This document shows, piece by piece, positions 1 to 7,111 of a stretch of 9,238 nt of DNA; position 1 is the stretch's first letter; each line of letters opens with the position of its first letter. The stretch spans positions 1-9,238 of the forward strand of contig CAYULB010000071.1 in assembly GCA_964445575.1 (NCBI GenBank), in the 5' to 3' direction. Source of the stretch: WJMT01 sp964445575 (GTDB taxonomy: Bacteria > Acidobacteriota > Aminicenantia > Aminicenantales > Aminicenantaceae). Under the pieces are notes generated by a model. That model was not told the origin of the DNA and ran no database searches. It saw only the letters and a list, made by a program, of their open reading frames with translations. The translations under genes and the position numbers were made by a program.

Positions 1-55
1 CTGAAAATAAATTAATAATGAAAACATCGCCATTTTTTTATGAATAGTTCAGGTT
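1..55. repeat. 55-bp direct repeat, copy 1
   Basis: This is identical over all 55 bases to positions 258-312 (offset 257 bp). It begins CTGAAAATAAATTAATAATG and ends GAATAGTTCAGGTT. The copy may extend beyond the left edge of the window. The flanks diverge immediately to the right (CACATG here, AAATTA after copy 2). It is far too long for a transposon target-site duplication, so a segmental duplication or part of a longer repeat array is more likely. No coding potential is seen. Confidence 0.9.
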
Positions 56-192
56 CACATGAACGATTCACGAGTCAAGATTGCGGCAGATGCGAGGCGC
101 CAGGGCATGAAGTCGTGGTCCTTCACTGCGAATGCCCTGCAACGAAGCAGATGCCGTGAGATTGGCTCGCCTAAAAGGTAAAAAATGGCGAT
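26..192. repeat. Palindromic non-coding element (MITE-like) with 13-bp inverted ends
   Basis: The left end ATCGCCATTTTTT (26-38) is the exact reverse complement of AAAAAATGGCGAT (180-192). The interior is more GC-rich than its AT-rich surroundings. It holds a nested palindrome: CAGGGCAT at 101-108 pairs with ATGCCCTG at 132-139, with a possible inner GAAG (109-112) / CTTC (121-124) stem. The word GCAGATGC occurs at 87-94 and 149-156. There is no open reading frame of note. The structure resembles the small, GC-cored, hairpin-forming repeats scattered between genes in some environmental bacterial genomes; I cannot confirm copy number from one window. The 193-257 stretch that follows is AT-rich and shows no clear feature, so the whole of 1-335 is gene-free. 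Confidence 0.5.
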
Positions 193-257
193 TAAAATTG
201 AAATCATGATAAGAAAAAACGTTCAGCTAAACTTTCTTGAAAAAATCTCGCATATCG

Positions 258-312
258 CTGAAAATAAATTAATAATGAAAACATCGCCATTTTTTTATGA
301 ATAGTTCAGGTT
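258..312. repeat. 55-bp direct repeat, copy 2, in the leader of the S9 peptidase gene
   Basis: This is the second perfect copy of the 1-55 sequence. It ends 23 bases before the peptidase start codon at 336, so it probably forms part of the promoter or 5' leader. It contains another ATCGCCATTTTTT (283-295), which can pair with 180-192 just as copy 1 can. The AT-rich stretch could supply a promoter, but no convincing paired -35 and -10 boxes were found. Confidence 0.9.
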
Positions 313-335
313 AAATTATTTAAGGAGAAATTACC

Positions 336-2885
336 ATGAAAAGAAAAATAATCTGCATTTTTTTTATGGTCCTGCTCACAATTTCATTTCTGCCGGCTGC
401 ATCTTCTTCAAAAGACAATCCCGACAGCACCATAAAAAAAGCCAATTATGAACTTGCTTCAAGATTTTCACCGGCTAAACTCAGGAAAATGGTGTTCAGC
501 CTTTCTGTGGATCCTCACTGGCTGAAGCACAGCGACCGGTTCTGGTACACCTATGAAACAAGCGAAGGAAAGACCTTCTACATCGCTGATCCAGAGAAAA
601 AATCCAAAAAGCCGCTTTTTGACAATGTGAAAATGGCGGCTATGCTCACAGAAATCACCAAAGACCCCTATGATGCCAAACACCTTCCTATCAAAGAAAT
701 CGAGTTTGTAAAAAAAGACACGGCTATTCGCTTTGAAGTCAAAAGCTCACAGGAAGAGGAAGAAGATAAAGAAAAGGACCAGGAGTTGGAAAAGGAAAAA
801 ATGCAGCAGCAAGAAAAAGAGGACAAAAAAAAAGAGAAATCAAAGAAAAAGATCTTCACCTTTGAGTATAACCTATCAACCGGGAAGCTGACCCTGCTTA
901 AAGAATACGAAAAACCTCCTGAAAAACCAGACTGGGCCAACATCTCCCCTGACGGAGAAAAAATCGTGTTTGCCCGCCACCACAATCTTTTTTGGATGGA
1001 CAAGGAAAACTATGAGAAAATCCTTAAAGACGAGAAAGCTGAAGATATCCAAGAGCACCAATTAACAGAGGATGGAGAAGAAGATTATAGTTATGCCCGG
1101 ACAGAACGAGGCCAGACCAATGTGGAAAAGGAAAAAAATAAAGATAAACGCAAACCAGTCCGAATCATATGGTCTCATGATTCCAAAAAGTTTGCCATGG
1201 TCCGGACCGACAACCGCGAGGTCAAGGACTTCTGGGTTATCCATTCCACGGCCAAACCCAGGCCAACCCTGGAGACTTATAAATATCATATGCCCGGAGA
1301 AAAAGAAGCGCCTCAGTATGATGTTCTGATATTCGATTTAGAAAACAATCAAAAAATCCAGGTTAAAGATGACCGGTTTAAAGACCAGTCCATCTCTCTC
1401 CTCACCGCCCCTAGAAAAGAGAAAAACAGGGATGATAAAATAAGACCCAGCTTATGGCTGGCTGAAACTTCAGATAAATTATACTTTACCCGCACCAGCC
1501 GCGACCTTCACAAAGTGGATATCTGTGTGGCTGACGCCCAAACAGGAGAAGTCCACGTGCTCATTGAAGAACGGCTTAACACCTATGTGGAAACCCGCGC
1601 CCTGAGGCTGGTCAACAACGGAGAAGAGCTTATCCACTGGTCTGAAAGAACAGGCTGGGCTCATTTTTACCTTTATGATGGCAGCGGTAATCTGAAAAAC
1701 CAGATCACCTCGGGTCCTTTTCACTGCGACAACATCCAGGGGATAGACGAAAAAAACAGAGTGCTTTACTTCACGGCCAATGCAAGGGAAAAAGGAGAAG
1801 ACCCTTACTATGATCATCTCTACCGCATAAACTTTGACGGAAGCGGCTTAGAAATGCTGAATCCCGGAAACTACAACCACTATTCCCGTATGTGCGACTC
1901 CAACCGATTTTTTATCAACAATTACTCCAGAGTGGACACCACGCCTAGGTCTGCTGTTTTTGACAACAAAGGAAACAAGCTGATGGACCTTGAAACAACA
2001 GACCTCTCCCTTCTCATGGAAGCCGGGTATAAATTCCCAGAGACCTTTAAGGTCAAAGCCGCTGACAGCATCACAGACCTTTACGGCGTGATGTATAAGC
2101 CCTTTGATTTTGACGAGACCAAGAAATATCCCATTATCGCCTATGTTTATCCAGGCCCCCAGACTGAATCTGTACCCAAATCATTTTCAACAGGCAGAGG
2201 CAATATGAGCCTGGCTCAATTCGGATTCATTGTGATCTGCGTGGGAAACCGAGGAGGTCATCCGGACCGATCCAAGTGGTACCACAACTATGGATATGGA
2301 AATCTCAGGGACTATGGACTGGAAGATAAGAAATTTGCCATTGAACAGCTTGCTGCCCGGCACCCTTATATCGACATAGGCAAAGTGGGAATCTACGGGC
2401 ATTCAGGAGGAGGATTTATGTCCACGGCAGCCATGCTGGTCTATCCGGACTTTTTCAAAGTCGCGGTCTCCTCAGCCGGAAACCACGAAAATAACATTTA
2501 CAACCGGTGGTGGAGTGAAAAACACCACGGCGTCAAAGAAGTCAAAAACAAAGAAGGAGAAGTGACCTTTGAATACCAAATTGACAAAAACTCAGAAATC
2601 GCGGAAAACCTTAAAGGACATCTTCTTTTGACCACTGGAGATATTGACAACAACGTGCACCCGGCCAACACCCTTACCTTGGCTCACGCTCTGATTAAAG
2701 CGAATAAGAGGTTTGATTTCTTTATTTTCCCCGGCCAGCGGCATGGATTTGGAGATATGAGCGACTACTGGTTCTGGCTGAGAGCGGATTACTTCTGCAA
2801 ACACCTGATCGGAGACTTCTCCCAGGATGTGGATATGCTCTACCTCCAAAAGGATGAACCCCAAAATAAAGATAATAATAGATAA
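336..2885 (+). CDS. Secreted S9-family serine peptidase (dipeptidyl-peptidase IV-like)
   Basis: An 849-residue exported peptidase, predicted to cleave short peptides in the periplasm or outside the cell. Residues 1-24 form a signal peptide (MKRK, hydrophobic core, cleavage near PAASS). A DPP4-type beta-propeller fills roughly residues 45-560 (for example SPDGEKIVFAR and a WSHDSKKFAMVR blade). The alpha/beta-hydrolase domain occupies the rest. Catalytic residues are Ser690 in GHSGGG, Asp771 in GDIDNNVHP and His803 in GQRHGFG; Tyr605 in VYPGP is the likely oxyanion-hole tyrosine. The start is fixed by AAGGAG (322-327), eight bases before ATG. Odd points: residues 137-172 are an almost purely Lys/Glu/Gln insertion, and the DWxxEEE-type glutamate motif that anchors the substrate N-terminus in classical DPP4 is not evident. 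Exact specificity (dipeptidyl, prolyl or acylaminoacyl) is therefore open. The family call is firm. The gene stands alone on the plus strand and converges on the symporter gene. Confidence 0.95.
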   Translation: MKRKIICIFFMVLLTISFLPAASSSKDNPDSTIKKANYELASRFSPAKLRKMVFSLSVDPHWLKHSDRFWYTYETSEGKTFYIADPEKKSKKPLFDNVKMAAMLTEITKDPYDAKHLPIKEIEFVKKDTAIRFEVKSSQEEEEDKEKDQELEKEKMQQQEKEDKKKEKSKKKIFTFEYNLSTGKLTLLKEYEKPPEKPDWANISPDGEKIVFARHHNLFWMDKENYEKILKDEKAEDIQEHQLTEDGEEDYSYARTERGQTNVEKEKNKDKRKPVRIIWSHDSKKFAMVRTDNREVKDFWVIHSTAKPRPTLETYKYHMPGEKEAPQYDVLIFDLENNQKIQVKDDRFKDQSISLLTAPRKEKNRDDKIRPSLWLAETSDKLYFTRTSRDLHKVDICVADAQTGEVHVLIEERLNTYVETRALRLVNNGEELIHWSERTGWAHFYLYDGSGNLKNQITSGPFHCDNIQGIDEKNRVLYFTANAREKGEDPYYDHLYRINFDGSGLEMLNPGNYNHYSRMCDSNRFFINNYSRVDTTPRSAVFDNKGNKLMDLETTDLSLLMEAGYKFPETFKVKAADSITDLYGVMYKPFDFDETKKYPIIAYVYPGPQTESVPKSFSTGRGNMSLAQFGFIVICVGNRGGHPDRSKWYHNYGYGNLRDYGLEDKKFAIEQLAARHPYIDIGKVGIYGHSGGGFMSTAAMLVYPDFFKVAVSSAGNHENNIYNRWWSEKHHGVKEVKNKEGEVTFEYQIDKNSEIAENLKGHLLLTTGDIDNNVHPANTLTLAHALIKANKRFDFFIFPGQRHGFGDMSDYWFWLRADYFCKHLIGDFSQDVDMLYLQKDEPQNKDNNR

Positions 2886-2886
2886 G

Positions 2887-4680
2887 TTAATTCTGCATCT
2901 TGAGCCTTTTCCACATCTTCATGAGAAAAAAACCAGAAGCAACAGACACCCCACTCAAAACCAAAGCCGGAATGTATTTTCCATAAATCCAGTAACCAAC
3001 AGCAAAAAGAGCGCTGTAAACCCCAAAACTCCCCGTGACCATACAGAGAATGCCTTGGGGTACATCCCACCGCTCCTCTTTAGGTTCCACAGGCTCCCCT
3101 TCCTTCCTCGCTCTCTCCTTCACCTTTCTCCAGCCCGGTCCTCCAGGCTTGACCAACCGGCAAAACGACCAAAGAGTTTTTTTGTCAGAAGGAGGGGTGA
3201 GAAGAGTCACACTCACCCAGCTCACGGTGGTGATTCCCACTCCCAAAAGAAGCTGCCAGTGAGAAGATAGAGAAGGCAAACCCGTATGGGGATGAACCAC
3301 CTGAAGATAAACCGCCACCAGAAAAGAAACCACCATGGCAGTCAATTCACTGAAGGGATTGATCCGCCACCAGAACCACCGCAGGATGAACAAAAGCCCG
3401 GTTCCGGCTCCCACCTGGAGTAGGATCTGAAAAGCCTGAAGAGCACTGCTCAGAAGCAGCGCTAAAATTCCAGTTAAAATCATCAAGCCAACCGTGGAAA
3501 CTCTCCCTGCAAGCACCTGTTTCTTTTCGTCTGCCTGAGGATTGATGAACCGCTTGTAAAAGTCATTGACCACATAGGAAGAGCCCCAGTTTAAATGAGT
3601 GGAAATGGTAGACATGAAAGCTGCTATCAGAGAAGCCACCACCAGACCCAAAAGCCCGGTCGGGAGAAATGTCAGCATAGCCGGGTAAGCCATATCATGC
3701 CTCAACACATGGGAAGCCACATTAGGAAAGGCAGCCCTCAGAGATTCTAAGTCAGGAAAAACCACTAGAGAGCACAGCGCCACCACAATCCAGGGCCAAG
3801 GCCTAAGCGCATAATGAGTGACATTGAAAAGCAGAGTGGCCCCGACAGCGTGGCGTTCGGATTTGGCTGACAGCATGCGCTGAACAATATATCCTCCTCC
3901 TCCGGGTTCAGCACCCGGGTACCATACGCTCCACCACTGAACAGCCAGGGGAAGGACAAACAGCGGGATGAGAGCCTCTAGATTGTTGAAATCCGGAATC
4001 AGTTTTAATTTAGAAACAATGTTTTCATGAGTGAGAAGGGAATGGATACCCCCGACCTGAGGGAGCCTGACAGCCACCAAAGCTGCTCCTACAGCACCGG
4101 CCATGGCAATGGCAAACTGAAAAAAATCTGTAATCAACACTCCTCTCAATCCTCCCAGAGCACTGTACAGAACCGTTACCACAGAGGCTATGAGTAAAGT
4201 CTCAACAGGAGTGAGCTTCAGCATCACGCCGCTGATTTTGATTATAGCCAGAGAAACCGTGGCCATAATCAAAACATTAAAAAAAACTCCCAGATAAAGA
4301 GCTCTGAATCCTCTGAGAAAAGCCGCTGCTTTCCCGCTGTAGCGGATCTCATAGAATTCAAGGTCAGTCAAAACCTGGGACCGCCTCCAGAGCTTGGCAT
4401 ACACAAATACAGTCAGCATCCCGGTCAAAAGAAAAGCCCACCAGACCCAGTTTCCCGACACTCCGTTCTGCCGGACAATATCTGTGACCAGATTGGGCGT
4501 ATCGCTGGAAAAAGTAGTGGCCACCATGGAGATTCCCAGAAGCCACCAGGGCATGTTCCTTCCGGACAGAAAAAATTCAGCAGAGCTTTTTCCCGCTTTT
4601 TTTGAGACAGCCAAACCAATGAAAAGGGATAGGATAAAGAAACCGACTATGAATGCCCAGTCCACCGCGTGCAGTTCCAA
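2887..4680 (-). CDS. Sodium:solute symporter family (SSS) transporter
   Basis: A 597-residue inner-membrane protein predicted to couple Na+ entry to uptake of a small solute (sugar, amino acid or organic acid; substrate unknown). Family marks include the N-terminal EFFLSGRNMPWWLLGISM loop followed by ATTFSSDTP (residues 35-62), SALGGLRGVLITDFFQF (173-189), and AAFMSTISTHLNWGSSYVVN (353-372). Ser357 and Thr358 in that last block correspond to the Na+-site Ser/Thr of transmembrane helix 8 in PutP/vSGLT-type carriers. About 13 hydrophobic segments are visible. After the last core helix comes a TPPSDKKTLWSFCRLVKPGGPGW segment, then a charged linker (517-540) and two extra C-terminal hydrophobic segments (about 543-590), so the protein is longer than a minimal SSS carrier. 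The start is TTG (4680-4678), supported by AGGAG seven bases upstream. Its stop lies one base from the stop of the convergent peptidase gene. Confidence 0.94.
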   Translation of the reverse strand: MELHAVDWAFIVGFFILSLFIGLAVSKKAGKSSAEFFLSGRNMPWWLLGISMVATTFSSDTPNLVTDIVRQNGVSGNWVWWAFLLTGMLTVFVYAKLWRRSQVLTDLEFYEIRYSGKAAAFLRGFRALYLGVFFNVLIMATVSLAIIKISGVMLKLTPVETLLIASVVTVLYSALGGLRGVLITDFFQFAIAMAGAVGAALVAVRLPQVGGIHSLLTHENIVSKLKLIPDFNNLEALIPLFVLPLAVQWWSVWYPGAEPGGGGYIVQRMLSAKSERHAVGATLLFNVTHYALRPWPWIVVALCSLVVFPDLESLRAAFPNVASHVLRHDMAYPAMLTFLPTGLLGLVVASLIAAFMSTISTHLNWGSSYVVNDFYKRFINPQADEKKQVLAGRVSTVGLMILTGILALLLSSALQAFQILLQVGAGTGLLFILRWFWWRINPFSELTAMVVSFLVAVYLQVVHPHTGLPSLSSHWQLLLGVGITTVSWVSVTLLTPPSDKKTLWSFCRLVKPGGPGWRKVKERARKEGEPVEPKEERWDVPQGILCMVTGSFGVYSALFAVGYWIYGKYIPALVLSGVSVASGFFLMKMWKRLKMQN

Positions 4681-4687
4681 ATCAAAT

Positions 4688-4692
4688 CTCCT
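4688..4692 (-). promoter_or_regulatory. Ribosome binding site fixing the TTG start of the symporter
   Basis: On the minus strand AGGAG lies at 4692-4688, seven bases before TTG at 4680. The next codons upstream in frame offer no better start, so this site decides a non-ATG start. A TTG start usually lowers translation rate. Confidence 0.75.
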
Positions 4693-4719
4693 ATAACTTT
4701 TTCATTATCTTTCTGCTGC

Positions 4720-4750
4720 TTAATAAAAAGAAAATATAATCAAAAAACAA
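4720..4750 (-). promoter_or_regulatory. Possible promoter for the symporter gene
   Basis: The minus strand is very AT-rich here. TTGTTT (4750-4745) and TATTAA (4725-4720) could serve as -35 and -10 boxes, but their 19-base spacing is longer than ideal and AT-rich DNA yields such matches by chance. If real, it would give a leader of about 30 bases carrying the AGGAG site. This is a weak call. Confidence 0.2.
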
Positions 4751-4809
4751 TGAGGAGTAAAGAAAAAACCTTTGGTCCTGCTTCAGCTTCACCTTTATCA
4801 CACCCGGGG

Positions 4810-4959
4810 ATAAATTCAGGAAGGAAAGTTGGTTTTGAGGTCATCCGGAGGCGAGCGGGCATGGTTCCTCAGAGAGGGGAGCGAGCCGAGGAATAAGCTG
4901 ATTTTGCTCGCTGGGGAAAATCAGCGGGCTTAAGAACCAGCTTGCCTGAATGAATTTAT
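4810..4959. repeat. Palindromic intergenic element with imperfect inverted ends
   Basis: ATAAATTCA (4810-4818) is the exact reverse complement of TGAATTTAT (4951-4959). The similarity continues inward imperfectly for roughly 27 bases (AAAGTTGGTTTT on the left against the complement of AAGAACCAGCTTG on the right). Inside are a 9-bp perfect stem, GCTGATTTT (4897-4905) with AAAATCAGC (4917-4925), and a 6-bp stem, TTCCTC (4865-4870) with GAGGAA (4888-4893). An alternative pairing is AGCGAGC (4880-4886) with GCTCGCT (4906-4912). It lies 9 bases beyond the stop of the TPR/GWxTD gene and upstream of the symporter gene. It is non-coding; it could be a dispersed repeat, a transcript-end structure or both. 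The sequence differs from the 26-192 element. Confidence 0.55.
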
Positions 4960-4968
4960 TTATTTATT

Positions 4969-7044
4969 TCAGTTCTTTTTCTCTATCTCCCCGATCAGAT
5001 TCTTGACTCTTTCCTGCTTGGAATTGAGCTTCAGAGAAGCCTTGAGAACATCCAGCGCCTTTTTGTTCTGGTTAGTCCTGTAATAGCAAAAGCCCAATGA
5101 ATTGAGCAGTTCTGTATCACTGTCGTATATTTTATTGCCTTCCAATAGATTGTCTATGGCTTCCTTATATTTCTCCAGACCCATCAAGGCTTTCCCTTTT
5201 AGCAAATAATACTGAAACCGGAGATTGGCATCCTCTTTGAATTTTTCTGCCATTTCAATAGCGCTGTTGTAATCTTTGGTCTCTACTAAAAAACTAGTGT
5301 ATTCGAGAAGGCCATTTTTGTAGTCCGGATTCATTTTATAGGCCTGGCTGTAATGAGACTCTGCCTCTTCATAATTTCCCAGTTTTCTGTTCTGTGATGC
5401 CAGCATATAGTAATAGATAAAACTATTGGAAAGGGGAAATCCCTTGGAAAAAGAAATGGGATGTCCCATAGAAGCATGGGGAGAAATCATAAATTCTACA
5501 GACCTGCTGTCCAGCTCTTTTCCACTGCTGTCGAGAAGCCTTATCTGGGTTTTGTAATAATCCGGAGTCAGTTCCTCAGCAGATACAGAATGGGTTAGGC
5601 TGATCACCTTTTGATAGGAGTAGCCTTTGAGCATTATGGAATAAGACCTTTTAACAGGATTGTTTTCTTTAAGCCCGCTGACCTGCATCTCTATTTTTCC
5701 GTTTTCCCAGAGAGTTCTATCCAAGTTGGATACCACAATCAGAAAAGCCACATTATCTGAGGAAGAAAAACTTTTTGACGGATCCAGCACCAGCTTTTCA
5801 TTTAAGACCTTATAGGGAATATGCATATCCCTTTCATACTCCTGAAATTTATATCCGATAAACGGTCCGAGAATATAAGGGGAGTTTGCCCTTTCTTTTA
5901 CCTCTATTCTCTTTTCCAAAAGGGTGAATTCCTTCCCAACAGAATTTTTAAGAAGGGCTGTAAGGTCATAACTCCCATGGGCAACAGGGAAAGAATCCTC
6001 AATAGAGACGCCGTTTGATTTGACTCTTTCTAAGTCCTGGGGAGGAAAATAATAGGGATAATTTTTAGTGTACTGAAAAATGATTTCTTCTCCTTTTCTT
6101 AAACTCACATTCAGTTCAAAATTACAAAAATACTGGTCATTGGGCTCGTAGTAATCCACTGAAAGACTCTGCGGGACAATAGAAAAATGAACAAAATCAA
6201 GGCCTGTTTGGGGATCTTTAATCAGCGAAACATCAGAAACATTTTCAATATAGTTGGTCATATACTCTGTGCTCACCAGCCCTTTATAATCCAAAAAATT
6301 GGTGGCATAGGTGGGATTGACTTTCTTCTTTGGAGACTCGAAAATTTCAGACATGATGATGTTATTCTCTGGAGAGGGCTGAAAATTATAGGGAATATCC
6401 CCGGGAACCAAAGACAGAACCACCAGAGATAAAGTAGGGGCCAATTCTCTGATTTTACGGTAAGCCGCCTCATAATCCGTAAAATCCATTTCTCTTCCTC
6501 CGATAAGAAGACTGGTGGGGCCATCTGCCACTGGGTCATAGAGCCGGTATTCTCCGAATCCCCCTCTCTTGTAGAAGACCACGGCAAAATGGGGGGGAAG
6601 CCCGGTCCCCTCCCCTCCATAATAATACCAGACTTCAACCGGATAAAGTTCTATGGTCTCAAAGGTTTCCTTGCTGGCCTGCTCACCCAGGATAATATAA
6701 ATCCTTCCTCGATCGGTTCTCCATCCTTCTCTGGAAGTCGCCCTGCCCAGAAACTCATTGGCATGCTCAAAACGCCTTATGTGTTCTTCCTTGTATTCAT
6801 TTCTCTTGGTCCCTGGAGTGGGGTCTCTCTGCTTCCAAAAAGATTCAATAAAGATATCCCTTTCCCTATCATTGGTGAGCTGCATAAAGACTTCTCTTTC
6901 TTCATCCAGCATGATGTACTGGGTCAAATCTAAAAACTCTCTGTACTTTGCGGGCAGGTCCTCTCTCTTCAACTGACCTGCGGAAAAAAGCAAAGCATAG
7001 AACAAAATAAAGCTTATCAGAAACATCCATAACTTTTTCTTCAT
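4969..7044 (-). CDS. GWxTD-domain protein with C-terminal TPR array
   Basis: A 691-residue exported protein of unknown function. Residues 1-22 are a signal peptide (MKKK, hydrophobic core, likely cleavage at FSA-GQ) with no lipobox. The GWxTD domain spans roughly residues 35-185: FWKQRDPTP (69-77), a NEYKEE block, and GWRTDRGRIYIILG (107-120), the signature that names the family. A beta-rich middle region (about 190-530) has no motif I recognise. Residues 541-677 form four TPR-like helical pairs (for example KLGNYEEAESHYSQAYKMNP), a protein-protein interaction scaffold. ATG at 7044 is preceded by AAGGTG (7055-7050), which matches the anti-Shine-Dalgarno. The gene ends in TGA. It is the last of three minus-strand genes and a paralogue of the preceding GWxTD lipoprotein; the N-terminal domains align clearly. 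A periplasmic location and an assembly or scaffold role are inferences. Confidence 0.88.
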   Translation of the reverse strand: MKKKLWMFLISFILFYALLFSAGQLKREDLPAKYREFLDLTQYIMLDEEREVFMQLTNDRERDIFIESFWKQRDPTPGTKRNEYKEEHIRRFEHANEFLGRATSREGWRTDRGRIYIILGEQASKETFETIELYPVEVWYYYGGEGTGLPPHFAVVFYKRGGFGEYRLYDPVADGPTSLLIGGREMDFTDYEAAYRKIRELAPTLSLVVLSLVPGDIPYNFQPSPENNIIMSEIFESPKKKVNPTYATNFLDYKGLVSTEYMTNYIENVSDVSLIKDPQTGLDFVHFSIVPQSLSVDYYEPNDQYFCNFELNVSLRKGEEIIFQYTKNYPYYFPPQDLERVKSNGVSIEDSFPVAHGSYDLTALLKNSVGKEFTLLEKRIEVKERANSPYILGPFIGYKFQEYERDMHIPYKVLNEKLVLDPSKSFSSSDNVAFLIVVSNLDRTLWENGKIEMQVSGLKENNPVKRSYSIMLKGYSYQKVISLTHSVSAEELTPDYYKTQIRLLDSSGKELDSRSVEFMISPHASMGHPISFSKGFPLSNSFIYYYMLASQNRKLGNYEEAESHYSQAYKMNPDYKNGLLEYTSFLVETKDYNSAIEMAEKFKEDANLRFQYYLLKGKALMGLEKYKEAIDNLLEGNKIYDSDTELLNSLGFCYYRTNQNKKALDVLKASLKLNSKQERVKNLIGEIEKKN

Positions 7045-7060
7045 TTTAACACCTTTTTAA

Positions 7061-7079
7061 AGGCCCTGGTTCAGGGCCT
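7061..7079. other. Intergenic hairpin between the two GWxTD genes
   Basis: AGGCCCTG (7061-7068) and CAGGGCCT (7072-7079) form a perfect 8-bp GC-rich stem with a three-base loop (or seven pairs with a five-base loop). It lies in the 67-bp gap. On the minus strand it is followed only by TTTAAAAAGG, not a proper T-run, so it is not a good terminator. It sits just before the ribosome binding site of the 7044 gene, and could act as an RNA-processing, stability or partial attenuation element that sets the ratio of the two GWxTD proteins. Confidence 0.55.
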
Positions 7080-7111
7080 CTGTACCTAAAGAGTTAGTCT
7101 TGTTTGTTTTT

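Noticed and set aside
26..192. Integron attC site
   Set aside because: The size and folding are superficially similar, but no clear R-box (GTTRRRY) core-site pairs or cassette genes are present.
1..312. CRISPR array
   Set aside because: There are only two repeat copies, each 55 bp, with about 200 bp between them and no spacer-like units or cas genes.
668..1003. Minus-strand open frame of 111 codons opposite the peptidase
   Set aside because: It is the complement of the Lys/Glu-rich segment and reads as a Ser/Phe-rich low-complexity protein. No ribosome binding site or domain.
2827..3270. Plus-strand open frame of 147 codons after the peptidase gene
   Set aside because: It lies antisense within the symporter gene, has a basic, Ser/Pro/Arg-rich composition without domains, and overlaps the end of the peptidase gene. 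It is a shadow frame.
2887..4680. Specific substrate name (proline, pantothenate, glucose, sialic acid) for the symporter
   Set aside because: The SSS fold is clear, but substrate cannot be read from motifs, and the neighbours give no pathway.
4669..4896. Plus-strand open frame of 75 codons in the 4681-4968 gap
   Set aside because: It starts antisense inside the symporter gene and runs into the palindromic element. The translation has no recognisable features.
7061..7079. Rho-independent terminator between the GWxTD genes
   Set aside because: Neither strand has a T-run after the stem, so it was listed as a hairpin only.
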